From Streptomyces sp. Edi2 (GTDB lineage: Bacteria > Actinomycetota > Actinomycetes > Streptomycetales > Streptomycetaceae), in NCBI RefSeq assembly GCF_040253635.1, contig NZ_JBEJGX010000003.1, forward strand, positions 1,488,001 through 1,552,000: 64,000 bases of DNA, written 5' to 3'. Positions 45,779 to 54,786 of this stretch are shown in pieces (within the stretch, counting starts at the first letter, position 1; every line of letters starts with the position of its first letter). The position numbers and the translations under genes are program-made. Below the pieces are notes generated by a model that saw nothing but the letters and a program-made list of their open reading frames with translations, had not been told where the DNA came from and searched no databases.

Positions 45779-47563
45779 TCACGCCTCCTTCGTGGTGGGG
45801 GCGGCGCCGCGACGACGGCGCAGCGGCGGCTTGGCGCCCAGGCGCTTGGGGTCGAGGCCGGACCAGGAATGACCGTCGGAGAAGAACTTCCGCCGGGCCA
45901 GCAGGGTCATCAGGGGCTTGGTGAAGAGGAAGACCACGACGACGTCGAGGACGGTGGTCAGGCCCAGCGTGAAGGCGAAGCCCTGCACCTTGCCGACGGT
46001 GACGGCGAACAGCACCGCGGCGGCCAGGAACGACACGAAGTCGGAGACCAGAATCGTGCGGCGGGCCCGCGGCCAGCCGCGCTCGACGGCCGGACGGAGC
46101 GTGCGCCCCTCGCGGATCTCGTCCCGGATGCGTTCGAAGTAGACGATGAACGAGTCGGCGGTGATACCGATGGCGACAATGGCACCACAGACCGCCGGGA
46201 GGTTCAGCGCGAACCCGATGGCCGGGCCGAGCAAGGTCATGATCGTGTACGTCAGGACCGCCGAGACACCCAGGCTCGCCAGCGCGACCAGCGCCAGCCC
46301 CCGGTAGTAGGCGACCAGGTAGATGACGACCAGTGCGAGGCCGATCGCGCCGGCGATCAGACCGGCGTGCAGCTGATCGCCGCCGAGCGCCGCGGTGACC
46401 GTGGTCTCGTCGTCGATCTTGAAGGAGAGCGGCAGCGCACCGTAGGAGAGCATGTTGCCCAGGTCCTCGGCGGACTGTTGGGTGAAGCCGCCGGAGATGG
46501 TGGCTCCGCCGCCCATGATCGGCTTGTCGACCGACGGAGCGGACACGACCGCACCGTCGAGGACGATCCCGAACTGGTTCTGCGGCGGCGCCTTGGTGGC
46601 GAGCTTGCCGGTGATGTCCCCGAACTTCTTGCCGCCCTCGGAGGTGAAGTCCATCTGGACGATCCAGCCCTGGCCCTGCTGGCTGTCGAAGACGGCCTTG
46701 GCGCTGCTGACGTTCGTGCCCTCGACGCCGACGGGACCGAGCGCGTACTTCTGGGCGCCGTCCTCCTTGCACGCCACGATCGGGTCGGACGGCTTGGTGT
46801 TGGCGGCCTTCTTGCCTGCGGCGGCGCGGCTCTCCTTCGTGGAGCAGTCGAGCGCGTTGAGCTGCTTCTGGAGGGCCGGCGGGATGGCCGCTCCGCCCGG
46901 GGGCGTCGGCTGCGCCGGGGGCGCGGAGGGCTTGCCGGACGGGGTGGGCTTGGCGGACGGCGCCTTCTTCAGCGAAGCGGTCACCGCGCGGCCCTGCGTC
47001 GTCGGCTTGGAGTCCGGCGACTGCGGGGCGGAGGCCTTCTGCCCGTTGCCCTGGCCGCCCTTGGCCGGGTCACCGGCGGCCTTGTCGCCCTTGCCCTTGC
47101 CGTTCGCACCGCTCTGAGAGGGGCCGGGCTTGGGCTGCTCGGGGGTCTTGGCGCCCGCGGTGGTGGTCAGCACCGGCCGGAACCCGAGCTGGGCGGTGGT
47201 GCCGACCTGCTCACGCGCCTGCTTCGCGTCCGTCCCCTTGGGGATGTTCACGATGATGTGGTCCCTGCCCTGCGTCTGGACCTCGGACTCGGTCACACCG
47301 AGACCGTTGACCCGTCGCTCCATGATGTCGGCGGCGGTCTTCATATTGGTCTCGTTGATCGCGTTGGGCTTGCCCGGCTGGTTCTGGGCCGCCAGCGTGA
47401 AGCTGGTGCCGCCCGCCAGGTCGATGCCCAGTCGCGGCGTCAGCGTGCCGGAGTAGAACATGCCTCCGATCAGCCCTGCCATGGCGATCAGGACCAGGAT
47501 CAGGGTGCGGCCCGGATGCCCCTGGCTCGCGGGCGCCCTGCGGCCCTTCTTCGGTGCTGCCAC
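45779..47563 (-). CDS. secD: Protein translocase subunit SecD
   Basis: 594 residues with six transmembrane helices and the periplasmic P1 domain. GIDLAGGTSFTL (D1 motif), GVTESEVQTQGRD, and the membrane motifs DSFIVYFERIRDEIREG and FVSFLAAAVLF are intact. Between about residues 130 and 250 the external region holds a low-complexity Gly/Lys/Ser/Pro-rich insert typical of actinobacteria, followed by a CSTKES/CKEDG pair of cysteines. Between yajC and secF. Confidence 0.97.
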   Translation of the reverse strand: MAAPKKGRRAPASQGHPGRTLILVLIAMAGLIGGMFYSGTLTPRLGIDLAGGTSFTLAAQNQPGKPNAINETNMKTAADIMERRVNGLGVTESEVQTQGRDHIIVNIPKGTDAKQAREQVGTTAQLGFRPVLTTTAGAKTPEQPKPGPSQSGANGKGKGDKAAGDPAKGGQGNGQKASAPQSPDSKPTTQGRAVTASLKKAPSAKPTPSGKPSAPPAQPTPPGGAAIPPALQKQLNALDCSTKESRAAAGKKAANTKPSDPIVACKEDGAQKYALGPVGVEGTNVSSAKAVFDSQQGQGWIVQMDFTSEGGKKFGDITGKLATKAPPQNQFGIVLDGAVVSAPSVDKPIMGGGATISGGFTQQSAEDLGNMLSYGALPLSFKIDDETTVTAALGGDQLHAGLIAGAIGLALVVIYLVAYYRGLALVALASLGVSAVLTYTIMTLLGPAIGFALNLPAVCGAIVAIGITADSFIVYFERIRDEIREGRTLRPAVERGWPRARRTILVSDFVSFLAAAVLFAVTVGKVQGFAFTLGLTTVLDVVVVFLFTKPLMTLLARRKFFSDGHSWSGLDPKRLGAKPPLRRRRGAAPTTKEA

Positions 47564-47665
47564 CTTCTCGTATCTCCCTGTCCAACCCCTCGGCCCGGGT
47601 TGCCGGCCGAGGAGCCACGAAGTCTTGTGGGGACGTGCCCCCGCCGGAGCCTAGACCGTCCCGGA

Positions 47666-47701
47666 ACCGCGGCGCACGACACTCCACGCGTGCTCCGCGG
47701 T
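47666..47701 (-). other. Hairpin between yajC and secD
   Basis: ACCGCGG-C-GCACG ... CGTGC-T-CCGCGGT with a 10-base loop, 14 bases past the yajC stop. Either a partial terminator lowering secDF relative to yajC or a leader structure for secD. Confidence 0.5.
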
Positions 47702-47714
47702 CCCGTGGGGCGGA

Positions 47715-48263
47715 CTACTTCGCTTCGTCGTCGCCGGACTTCTTGTCGTCCTTGGCGGTGTCCGCGTCGGCCTTGACGGTGTCCTTGGCGTCGCCGGCGG
47801 CCTTGGTGTCCCCCGCCTCGGCGGCGGCAGGCTCGTCCGCGTCGGCCTCGGCGGCCGTGGTCTCGGTCTTGCCCAGGTCGATCTTGTCGCCCTTGTCACC
47901 CTTTTCGGTGGCCGGGGCGGCGGTTCCGGTCAGCGAGGAGGCGTCGTCCGGGACGACCGGCTCGTCGCCGTGGATCGGGTCGGCACCGTCCAGGATGCGG
48001 TTGTACTCCTCGTCCGCGAGCACCGCGCCGATGGCGTTCTTGGCGTAGATCGCGTGCACGCCGGGGGCGACCTCCAGGAGGACGGTTTCCTCGTGGATTT
48101 CCTTGACGGTGGCGAACATGCCGCCGATCGTCCGGACGCCGGTACCGGCCTGCATTTCGTTGCGCATCTGCGCGGCCGCCTGCTGCTTCTTCTTGGCAGA
48201 CCGGGTCATCAGGAACATGGCCCCGATGAGGACGATGAAGGGGAGGAGAGTCACGATGTTCAC
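47715..48263 (-). CDS. yajC: Preprotein translocase accessory subunit YajC
   Basis: 182 residues. One N-terminal transmembrane helix (NIVTLLPFIVLIGAMFLMTRSAKKKQQ) and the YajC core (GTGVRTIGGMFATVKEIHEETVLLEVAPG) are followed by a long Asp/Glu/Lys/Ala-rich tail of about 85 residues. I start at GTG 48263 because GAAGGAA is suitably placed and the helix begins there; a GTG seven codons upstream would overlap that site. Upstream of secD in the same direction. Confidence 0.93.
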   Translation of the reverse strand: MNIVTLLPFIVLIGAMFLMTRSAKKKQQAAAQMRNEMQAGTGVRTIGGMFATVKEIHEETVLLEVAPGVHAIYAKNAIGAVLADEEYNRILDGADPIHGDEPVVPDDASSLTGTAAPATEKGDKGDKIDLGKTETTAAEADADEPAAAEAGDTKAAGDAKDTVKADADTAKDDKKSGDDEAK

Positions 48264-48425
48264 GGGACGGAAATTCCTTCGCACGACCGCGGATGCGCGA
48301 TCTCATATACGGGGGTGGGTATGCCGCCCATACGAACGGCATCGGCGGAGTCTAGGCGAGTCCCCACCAGTGGAACAACGCCCAGCATCCCACCGCAGTT
48401 CCTGACCGGGCGAGTCCCCGCGCCG

Positions 48426-49517
48426 TCACGCTCCGAACAAGCCCTGCTGGCCGCTGCTGCCGGTTTGCTGCTGCGGCGGAACGAGGCCCAGATGGGCCCA
48501 TGCGGCCGGGGTCGCGATCCGGCCCCGAGGGGTCCTGGCCAGCAGTCCTTCCCGTACGAGGAACGGCTCGGCGACCTCCTCGACGGTCTCCCGCTCCTCC
48601 CCCACCGCGACCGCGAGGGTGGACAGGCCCACCGGGCCGCCGCCGAACAGCTTGAGCAGGGCCGTGAGCACGGCGCGGTCGAGGCGGTCCAGGCCGCGGG
48701 CGTCGACCTCGTAGACCCCGAGGGCCTGGGAGGCGATCTCGCGGGTGATCAGGCCGTCGGCCTTGACCTGGGCATAGTCGCGGACGCGGCGCAGCAGGCG
48801 GTTGGCGATACGCGGCGTGCCGCGGGAGCGGCCGGCGATCTCGGCGGCGCCCTCGGGTTCTATGTCGAGGTCCAGCAGCCCGGCCGAGCGGTGGATGACC
48901 CGCTCCAGCTCGGCGGGGGCGTAGAACTCCATATGGGCGGTGAAGCCGAAGCGGTCGCGCAGCGGCGGCGGCAGCAGACCGGCCCTGGTCGTGGCCCCGA
49001 CCAGGGTGAACGGGGGGAGCTCCAGGGGGATGGCGGTGGCTCCCGGTCCCTTGCCGACGATCACGTCGACGCGGAAGTCCTCCATCGCCATGTAGAGCAT
49101 TTCCTCGGCGGGCCGGGACATCCGGTGGATCTCGTCGAGAAACAGGACCTCGCCCTCCTGCAGGGAGGAGAGGATCGCGGCGAGGTCGCCGGCGTGCTGG
49201 ATGGCGGGCCCGGAAGTGATCCGGATCGGGGCGCCCATCTCGGCCGCGATGATCATGGAGAGGGTCGTCTTGCCGAGGCCCGGCGCCCCGGACAGCAGGA
49301 CGTGGTCGGCGGTGGCGCCGCGGGCGCGGGCGGCGCGCAGCACCAGGTCGAGCTGTTCGCGCACCCGCTCCTGGCCGACGAATTCCCCGAGGTCCTTGGG
49401 CCGCAGCGCGGCCTCGACGGCGGTGTCCTCGCCGTCCGCGTCGGCGCCGACCAGCCGGTCGGGCGCCCCCGGGTCGGCGTCCTCTGCGGTGTGCGGTGCG
49501 GTGTCGTCCCAGTTCAC
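48426..49517 (-). CDS. ruvB: Holliday junction branch migration ATPase RuvB
   Basis: AAA+ motor of the RuvAB complex. Walker [14 protein letters not shown] near residue 82, Walker [20 protein letters not shown], sensor 1 GATTRAG, arginine finger LRDRFGF, and the C-terminal winged helix with [15 protein letters not shown]. 363 residues. The ruvB-yajC gap is 162 bp with no strong terminator. Confidence 0.98.
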   Translation of the reverse strand: MNWDDTAPHTAEDADPGAPDRLVGADADGEDTAVEAALRPKDLGEFVGQERVREQLDLVLRAARARGATADHVLLSGAPGLGKTTLSMIIAAEMGAPIRITSGPAIQHAGDLAAILSSLQEGEVLFLDEIHRMSRPAEEMLYMAMEDFRVDVIVGKGPGATAIPLELPPFTLVGATTRAGLLPPPLRDRFGFTAHMEFYAPAELERVIHRSAGLLDLDIEPEGAAEIAGRSRGTPRIANRLLRRVRDYAQVKADGLITREIASQALGVYEVDARGLDRLDRAVLTALLKLFGGGPVGLSTLAVAVGEERETVEEVAEPFLVREGLLARTPRGRIATPAAWAHLGLVPPQQQTGSSGQQGLFGA

Positions 49518-49599
49518 TGCGGATTGCCTCGTGGGGTCGGGGCGGCCGGGCCGCCTGCGTGGTCGTACGGTCGGGGGCGCGAGGCCCGGCCGGCGGCGG

Positions 49600-50220
49600 T
49601 CATCGCGCCCGGTTCAGAGTCTGCAGGGCCGCCTTGAGCAGCTGCGGCACCTGGGGGCTGCCGCCCTCGGCGACGGCCGCCTCGGCCTGCGGGGCGACCG
49701 CGGCGACCGCTTCGTCCGCCTCGCGGGTGGCGTAGCCGAGGCCGATCAGGGCGGCGTGCAGCTGGTCGCGCCAGCCGGCCGTGACGGCGCTGCCGACGCC
49801 CGCGCGGCCGGTGCCCACCGGCTCGCCGAGCCGGTCCTTGAGCTCCAGCAGCAGCTTCTGCGCCCCCTTCTTGCCGATGCCGGGCACGGCGGTGAGGGTC
49901 TTCTCGTCTCCGGTGGAGACGGCGAGGCGCAGGGTGTCAGGGGAGTGCACGGCCAGCATCGCCTGGGCGAGCCGGGGGCCGACGCCGCTGGCGGTCTGCA
50001 GCAGCTCGAAGGTCTGCCGCTCGTCGTCGTCGGCGAAGCCGTAGAGGGTGAGCGAGTCCTCGCGGACGACGAGGGAGGTGGCGAGCTTGGCCGGCTGTCC
50101 GATACGCAGCGCGGACAGGGTGTCCGGCGTGCACTGGACGGCCATGCCGATACCGCCGACCTCGACGACGGCGGTGTCCGGGGCGAGGGCCGCGACCGGG
50201 CCGGAGACGAAGGCGATCAT
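49600..50220 (-). CDS. ruvA: Holliday junction DNA-binding protein RuvA
   Basis: Tetrameric junction-binding partner of RuvB. Domain I begins [12 protein letters not shown]; the two helix-hairpin-helix motifs are [15 protein letters not shown] and [19 protein letters not shown]; the mobile domain III with [18 protein letters not shown] follows. 206 residues. Its start overlaps the ruvC stop. Confidence 0.98.
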   Translation of the reverse strand: MIAFVSGPVAALAPDTAVVEVGGIGMAVQCTPDTLSALRIGQPAKLATSLVVREDSLTLYGFADDDERQTFELLQTASGVGPRLAQAMLAVHSPDTLRLAVSTGDEKTLTAVPGIGKKGAQKLLLELKDRLGEPVGTGRAGVGSAVTAGWRDQLHAALIGLGYATREADEAVAAVAPQAEAAVAEGGSPQVPQLLKAALQTLNRAR

Positions 50221-50795
50221 CGGGTGCCCTTCTGGGGAGCCGTCCGGCGGGTGCCGGAGGACGGGACGGTGGCGGAGGCGGCGCGGCGGGCCGCGGCATG
50301 CGCCTGCTGGAGGCGGTTGACCGCGGGGGCGCGCCAGATGTGGCAGATGGCGAGGGCCAGGGCATCGGCGGCGTCGGCCGGCTTCGGCGGTGCGTCCAGC
50401 CGCAGCAGACGCGTGACCATCGCCCCGACCTGGGCCTTGTCGGCCCGTCCCGATCCGGTGACGGCGGCCTTGACCTCACTGGGGGTGTGCAGCGCGACCG
50501 GCAGCCCGCGCCGGGCCGCGCACAGCATGGCGACCGCGCTGGCCTGGGCGGTGCCCATGACCGTACGGACGTTGTGCTGGCTGAAGACCCGCTCCACGGC
50601 GACGTACTCCGGGCGGTACTCGTCGAGCCAGGCGTCTATGCCGCGCTCGATCTCGACGAGACGCTGCGCGATCTCGGCGTCCGCGGGGGTGCGGACGACG
50701 CCGACGCCGACCATGGTCAGCGGGCGCCCCGCGACCCCGTCGACCACGCCGACCCCGCAGCGTGTCAGCCCCGGGTCCACCCCCAGCACCTTCAT
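50217..50795 (-). CDS. ruvC: Holliday junction resolvase RuvC
   Basis: Cuts Holliday junctions. Catalytic acids lie in [26 protein letters not shown] and [15 protein letters not shown]. 192 residues from the ATG at 50795, about 15 more than usual because of a C-terminal Ala/Arg-rich tail. First gene of ruvCAB; ATGA overlap with ruvA. I saw no convincing LexA box upstream. Confidence 0.97.
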   Translation of the reverse strand: MKVLGVDPGLTRCGVGVVDGVAGRPLTMVGVGVVRTPADAEIAQRLVEIERGIDAWLDEYRPEYVAVERVFSQHNVRTVMGTAQASAVAMLCAARRGLPVALHTPSEVKAAVTGSGRADKAQVGAMVTRLLRLDAPPKPADAADALALAICHIWRAPAVNRLQQAHAAARRAASATVPSSGTRRTAPQKGTR

Positions 50796-50906
50796 CGCTC
50801 CCCGCCCCTCGCACTGTCGCCCGGCTGTTCCTGATCGGGGATCGCACGCCCCCGAGGAGAGCGCATGCCCCCTGATCAGCACAGTAACGGCTGCCACTGA
50901 CAAACG

Positions 50907-50941
50907 GACGGGCCGACGGGGTGTGTCCCCGTCGGCCCGTC
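50907..50941 (-). terminator. yebC terminator hairpin
   Basis: Perfect 15-bp stem GACGGGCCGACGGGG with a 5-base loop, 25 bases past the yebC stop; separates yebC from ruvC. Confidence 0.85.
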
Positions 50942-50965
50942 AGTCGACCGAGCGTGCCACGCCTG

Positions 50966-51718
50966 TCAGGCGTCGACCTTGGCCATCACATCGTCCGAGA
51001 CGTCGAAGTTGGCGAAGACGTTCTGCACGTCGTCGCTGTCCTCCAGCGCGTCGATCAGCTTGAAGATCTTGCGCGCGCCCTCTTCCTCCAGCTCGACCTG
51101 CATGGTCGGGACGAAGTTGGCGTCGGCCGAGTCGTAGTCGATGCCGGACTCCTGGAGGGCGCTGCGGACCGCGACCAGGTCGGTGGCCTCGCTGAGCACC
51201 TCGAAGGACTCGCCCAGGTCGTTGACCTCCTCGGCGCCGGCGTCCAGCACCGCGCCCAGGACGTCGTCCTCGGACAGTTCACCCTTGGGGACGATCACCA
51301 CGCCCTTGCGGTTGAACAGGTACGACACCGAACCCGGGTCGGCCATCGAACCGCCGTTGCGGGTCATGGCGACGCGGACGTCCGAGGCGGCACGGTTGCG
51401 GTTGTCGGTAAGGCACTCGATGAGCACCGCGACACCGTTGGGGCCGTACCCCTCGTACATGATGGTTTCGTAGTCGGCGCCACCGGCTTCGAGACCCGCA
51501 CCGCGCTTGACCGCGGAGTCGATGTTCTTGTTGGGCACCGAGCTCTTCTTGGCCTTCTGAATGGCGTCGAAGAGGGTCGGGTTGCCCTCCGAGTCGGCAC
51601 CGCCGGTACGGGCCGCGACCTCGATGTTCTTGATCAGCTTCGCGAAGAGCTTGCCGCGCTTGGCATCGATCACGGCCTTCTTGTGCTTCGTCGTAGCCCA
51701 TTTAGAGTGGCCGGACAT
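50966..51718 (-). CDS. yebC: YebC/PmpR-family protein
   Basis: 250 residues beginning [37 protein letters not shown], the strongly conserved N-terminal signature. YebC proteins have been described as DNA-binding regulators and more recently as factors helping translation of proline-rich stretches. It lies between pdxT and ruvC, a common actinobacterial arrangement. Confidence 0.97.
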   Translation of the reverse strand: MSGHSKWATTKHKKAVIDAKRGKLFAKLIKNIEVAARTGGADSEGNPTLFDAIQKAKKSSVPNKNIDSAVKRGAGLEAGGADYETIMYEGYGPNGVAVLIECLTDNRNRAASDVRVAMTRNGGSMADPGSVSYLFNRKGVVIVPKGELSEDDVLGAVLDAGAEEVNDLGESFEVLSEATDLVAVRSALQESGIDYDSADANFVPTMQVELEEEGARKIFKLIDALEDSDDVQNVFANFDVSDDVMAKVDA

Positions 51719-51849
51719 CCGCCTGTCTCCTTCGCGTAACCAACGTCTGGATGAACGTCTCAGATCCTACCGGGGCCGGGTCACACGGTGTTACTCCCGC
51801 CCGTCGCCCGGCCACGACCCCTGAGGGAGCGCCGGGGCCGCCCTCCGGA

Positions 51850-52443
51850 TCAGCCCCGGGCCCGCCGCACCATGTCCACGAACAGGGCGTGGACCCGGTG
51901 GTCGCCGGTGAGTTCCGGGTGGAAAGACGTGGCGAGGACGTTACCTTGCCGCACGGCCACGGTGTGCCCGTCATACGTCGCCAGCACCTCGGCCGCGCCG
52001 CCGACCGACTCGACCCAGGGCGCCCGGATGAAGACGCCCTCGACCGGTCCCCCGGGGATCCCCGCGACGTCGACGGCCGCCTCGAACGACTCGTTCTGCC
52101 GCCCGAAGGCATTACGGCGCACGATCATGTCGATGCCGCCGAACGTCTCCTGGTCCTCACGGGCGTCCAGCAGCTTGTCCGCGACCATGATCATGCCGGC
52201 GCAGGTGCCGTAGACCGGCTTGCCCGCACGGACGAACGCGCGCAGCGGCTCCAGCATGCCGAAGACGACCGCCAGCTTGGACATGGTGGTCGACTCGCCG
52301 CCCGGTATCACCAGGCCGTCGATTTCGGCCAGTTCCTCGGAGCGGCGCACCGGCCGGGCCTGGGCACCGGCGTCCGCGAGCGCCTTGAGGTGCTCGCGGA
52401 CGTCGCCCTGGAGGGCCAGCACACCGATGGTGGGAGTGCTCAT
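51850..52443 (-). CDS. pdxT: Pyridoxal 5'-phosphate synthase glutaminase subunit
   Basis: Provides ammonia to Pdx[13 protein letters not shown], the nucleophile cysteine in [11 protein letters not shown] and the His/Glu pair in [13 protein letters not shown] form the class I amidotransferase triad. 197 residues. Eight bases after pdxS, same direction. Confidence 0.98.
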   Translation of the reverse strand: MSTPTIGVLALQGDVREHLKALADAGAQARPVRRSEELAEIDGLVIPGGESTTMSKLAVVFGMLEPLRAFVRAGKPVYGTCAGMIMVADKLLDAREDQETFGGIDMIVRRNAFGRQNESFEAAVDVAGIPGGPVEGVFIRAPWVESVGGAAEVLATYDGHTVAVRQGNVLATSFHPELTGDHRVHALFVDMVRRARG

Positions 52444-52451
52444 CTGCCGTC

Positions 52452-53363
52452 CTACCAGCCGCGGTTGGCGTAGCGCTCGGTCTCGGGGAGGGTGTCGCAG
52501 TTGATGCCGACCATGGCCTCGCCCAGGTTGCGGGAGGCGTCCGCGATGACGGCGGGGTCGTCGTAGAAGGTGGTGGCCTTCACGATCGCGGCGGCACGCT
52601 TGGCCGGGTCGCCGGACTTGAAGATGCCGGAGCCGACGAAGACGCCCTCGGCGCCGAGCTGGCGCATCAGCGCGGCATCGGCCGGGGTGGCGACACCACC
52701 GGCGGAGAACAGCACGACCGGCAGCTTGCCGAGCTCGGCGACCTCCTTGACCAGCTCGTACGGGGCGCGCAGCTCCTTGGCGGCGGCGAACAGCTCGTTG
52801 TGGTCACAGCCGCGCAGCTTGGCGATCTCGCCCTTGATCTGGCGCAGGTGGCGGACCGCCTCGACGACGTTGCCGGTGCCGGCTTCGCCCTTGGAGCGGA
52901 TCATGGCGGCGCCCTCGGCGATCCGGCGCAGCGCCTCGCCCAGGTTGGTGGCACCACAGACGAAGGGGGTGGTGAACGCCCACTTGTCGGAGTGGTTGAC
53001 CTCGTCGGCCGGGGTCAGGACCTCGGACTCGTCGATGTAGTCGACACCGAGCGACTGCAGGACCTGGGCCTCGACGAAGTGGCCGATCCGGGACTTGGCC
53101 ATGACCGGGATGGAGACGGCGCTGATGATGCCGTCGATCATGTCGGGGTCCGACATCCGGGCCACGCCGCCGTCCTTGCGGATGTCGGCGGGGACCCGCT
53201 CCAGGGCCATGACGGCGACGGCGCCCGCGTCCTCGGCGATCTTCGCCTCTTCCGGCGTGACGACGTCCATGATCACGCCGCCCTTGAGCTGCTCGGCCAT
53301 CCCGCGCTTGACGCGCGCGGTTCCGGTCTCGGGGTTCTGGGGCGTGGTGGGCGTGCTGGACAC
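52452..53363 (-). CDS. pdxS: Pyridoxal 5'-phosphate synthase subunit PdxS
   Basis: Builds vitamin B6 from ribose 5-phosphate, glyceraldehyde 3-phosphate and ammonia. 303 residues with a TIM-barrel fold: [30 protein letters not shown] at the start, the catalytic lysine in [15 protein letters not shown], and [29 protein letters not shown] near the end. The upstream 161-bp gap should hold the pdxST promoter. Confidence 0.98.
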   Translation of the reverse strand: MSSTPTTPQNPETGTARVKRGMAEQLKGGVIMDVVTPEEAKIAEDAGAVAVMALERVPADIRKDGGVARMSDPDMIDGIISAVSIPVMAKSRIGHFVEAQVLQSLGVDYIDESEVLTPADEVNHSDKWAFTTPFVCGATNLGEALRRIAEGAAMIRSKGEAGTGNVVEAVRHLRQIKGEIAKLRGCDHNELFAAAKELRAPYELVKEVAELGKLPVVLFSAGGVATPADAALMRQLGAEGVFVGSGIFKSGDPAKRAAAIVKATTFYDDPAVIADASRNLGEAMVGINCDTLPETERYANRGW

Positions 53364-53524
53364 GGTTCGACCTCACTCAATCCGGGTGGCTGTACTGCTG
53401 CGCCCACACAACCGTTGGTGAGCGGCCCGGGGAAAGGGCCAATTAGAGGTCAGTGGCTCGTCACTACTGGGAGTCGCAGAGTCCGGCACGCCCGCGCGGG
53501 ACCCGCTGCCACCCCGCTGTCCGC

Positions 53525-54070
53525 TCAGTTCCCGGCCGAGCGGTCGTCCAGGACGACCGGCGGCTCGTCGTCCATCTCGAAGGCCAGCGGGAACGGCGCA
53601 TGGCCCGCCAGCCGCAGATAGCGCACCACCCGGTGGCGGCGGACGGCACGCGCAGCCCGTACGGCATCGTTGTGGAACCGCCGGGCCATCGGGACCCGGC
53701 GCACGGCGGCCGTGAGCTCGGTGACCGTTCGCTCACCGCCCGGGGCCTCCCGTACGGCCTCCAGCTGGGCTTCCTCGGCGAAGATGGCCCGCAGCGCCTG
53801 GCTCAGCTCACTCTCCGCGACCTCGCGGTGGTCCTCCGCCGCCTGCCGGGCCTCGTGCGCGGCCTGGTAGAGCACGATCGAGGCGGCGGGATCGAGAATC
53901 CCCGACGTACCCACCTCCTGCGCGACGGACGCCCGCCGCAGCAGTTGGGCGTCGAGAGCCGCCCTGGCCGCGTCGATACGCGCGTGCAGGCGGTCGAGGC
54001 GGCCCGCCGTCCAGCTCAGGTAGATGCCGATGAGGACGATCGCGGCGGCGATCCAAATGAACGTGGTCAC
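53525..54070 (-). CDS. LemA-like membrane-anchored protein
   Basis: 181 residues: an N-terminal membrane helix (residues about 3-21, TFIWIAAAIVLIGIYLSW), then helices with the LemA pattern ([30 protein letters not shown]) and a C-terminal RRFHNDAVRAARAVRRHRVVRYLRLAG, resembling the ARFYN motif region of LemA. Divergence is large, so the family call is tentative; function unknown. ATG at 54070, directly beside the repeat region. Confidence 0.8.
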   Translation of the reverse strand: MTTFIWIAAAIVLIGIYLSWTAGRLDRLHARIDAARAALDAQLLRRASVAQEVGTSGILDPAASIVLYQAAHEARQAAEDHREVAESELSQALRAIFAEEAQLEAVREAPGGERTVTELTAAVRRVPMARRFHNDAVRAARAVRRHRVVRYLRLAGHAPFPLAFEMDDEPPVVLDDRSAGN

Positions 54071-54199
54071 GGCCAGTCACCATACGCGCCTGCGGCGCGT
54101 TGTTTTGCCCCACGTTTTTGGCTGTCCCGCCGTGGGCGGTTGCCGCCGTTGCGCCTGGCGGCGGGCCGGGTCCGCTGGGCGGGGCTGTTGGGTGCCGGT

Positions 54200-54270
54200 G
54201 ACGGGCCTGCGCGGGTGGGTGTCCGGACTGCTTCGCTTTACGTCCGGACACCCACCCGCTCCGGCCCGTC
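54200..54270 (+). repeat. Hairpin element A
   Basis: Outer 8-bp stem GACGGGCC / GGCCCGTC, an internal loop (TGC/TCC), then a perfect 18-bp stem (54211-54228 with 54242-54259) and a 13-base loop TGCTTCGCTTTAC. Homologous flanks extend left to about 54109 and right to about 54310. See element B. Confidence 0.9.
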
Positions 54271-54374
54271 CCCTCCCATGGGGGGGGTGGGAAGAAGGCC
54301 GGTGGGGGTGGACCTGGGTGGTCCGGTGCGCGTCGCAGACCTGGGCAAAGGGCCGTGGGCAAAGGGAGCCCCAT

Positions 54375-54461
54375 GGCTCAGGGAATGGCCGTGGCACAGG
54401 GAATGGCCGTGGCACGGGGAATGGCCCTGGCACGGGGAATGGGCTGCGGCACGGGGAAATG
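54375..54461. repeat. 18-bp tandem repeat between the hairpins
   Basis: Four units and a partial fifth of GGCACGGGGAATGGCCGT, with units at 54375, 54393, 54411, 54429 and 54448 and one to four substitutions each. It lies in the middle of the inverted arms. Confidence 0.85.
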
Positions 54462-54514
54462 TCTGTGATCGACGCCCGCCCCCACCCACCTTCACCATCT
54501 CCCCCACGGGAGGG

Positions 54515-54585
54515 GACGGGCCGGAGGGGCCTGGTGTGTGGACGTAAAGCGAAGCAGTCCACACACCAGGCCCCGCAGGCCCGTC
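54515..54585 (-). repeat. Hairpin element B, inverted copy of A
   Basis: Read on the minus strand it has the same outer stem, internal loop and 13-base loop as element A. Its 18-bp stem (54526-54543 with 54557-54574) differs from that of A at six positions and is still perfectly paired. Flank homology continues right to about 54655. Confidence 0.9.
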
Positions 54586-54601
54586 ACCGCACCCACAGCC
54601 C

Positions 54602-54786
54602 CGCGCAGCGGACCCCGCCCGCCGCCAGGCGCAACGGCGGGAAAGCCAAAAACAGGGGCGAGGCAAAGCGCAGCGGACCCAGCCCGCCGCCAGGCGCAAC
54701 AAGAGAAGCCCCCACGGTGGGGCGGCCGAAAACGTGGGCCCAAGGCAAAGCGCAGCGGAACGGCGGGAAAGCCAAAAACGTGGGGG
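54602..54786. repeat. Partial direct repeats beside pimA
   Basis: CCCGCCGCCAGGCGCAAC at 54618 and 54683; AGGCAAAGCGCAGCGGA at 54661 and 54743; CGGCGGGAAAGCCAAAAAC at 54635 and 54761. They are fragments of the element B flank repeated in tandem up to the pimA stop. Confidence 0.85.

Larger units (their letters stand above)
54071..54786. other. 716-bp repeat-filled intergenic region
   Basis: No credible gene on either strand: open frames here encode only low-complexity Pro/Trp/Arg repeats. It contains two inverted hairpin elements facing each other, an 18-bp tandem repeat between them, and partial direct repeats up to the pimA stop codon. Confidence 0.85.

Noticed and set aside
50796..50906. 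LexA/SOS box upstream of ruvC
   Set aside because: A GGAACAG near 50831 is only half of the GAAC-4-GTTC pattern.
53453..54547. Plus-strand frame encoding REWPWH repeats
   Set aside because: It spans the antisense of a real gene and the tandem DNA repeat; the peptide repeats only mirror the 18-bp DNA repeat.
54071..54786. CRISPR array
   Set aside because: The 18-bp units are directly adjacent with no unique spacers and no cas genes nearby.
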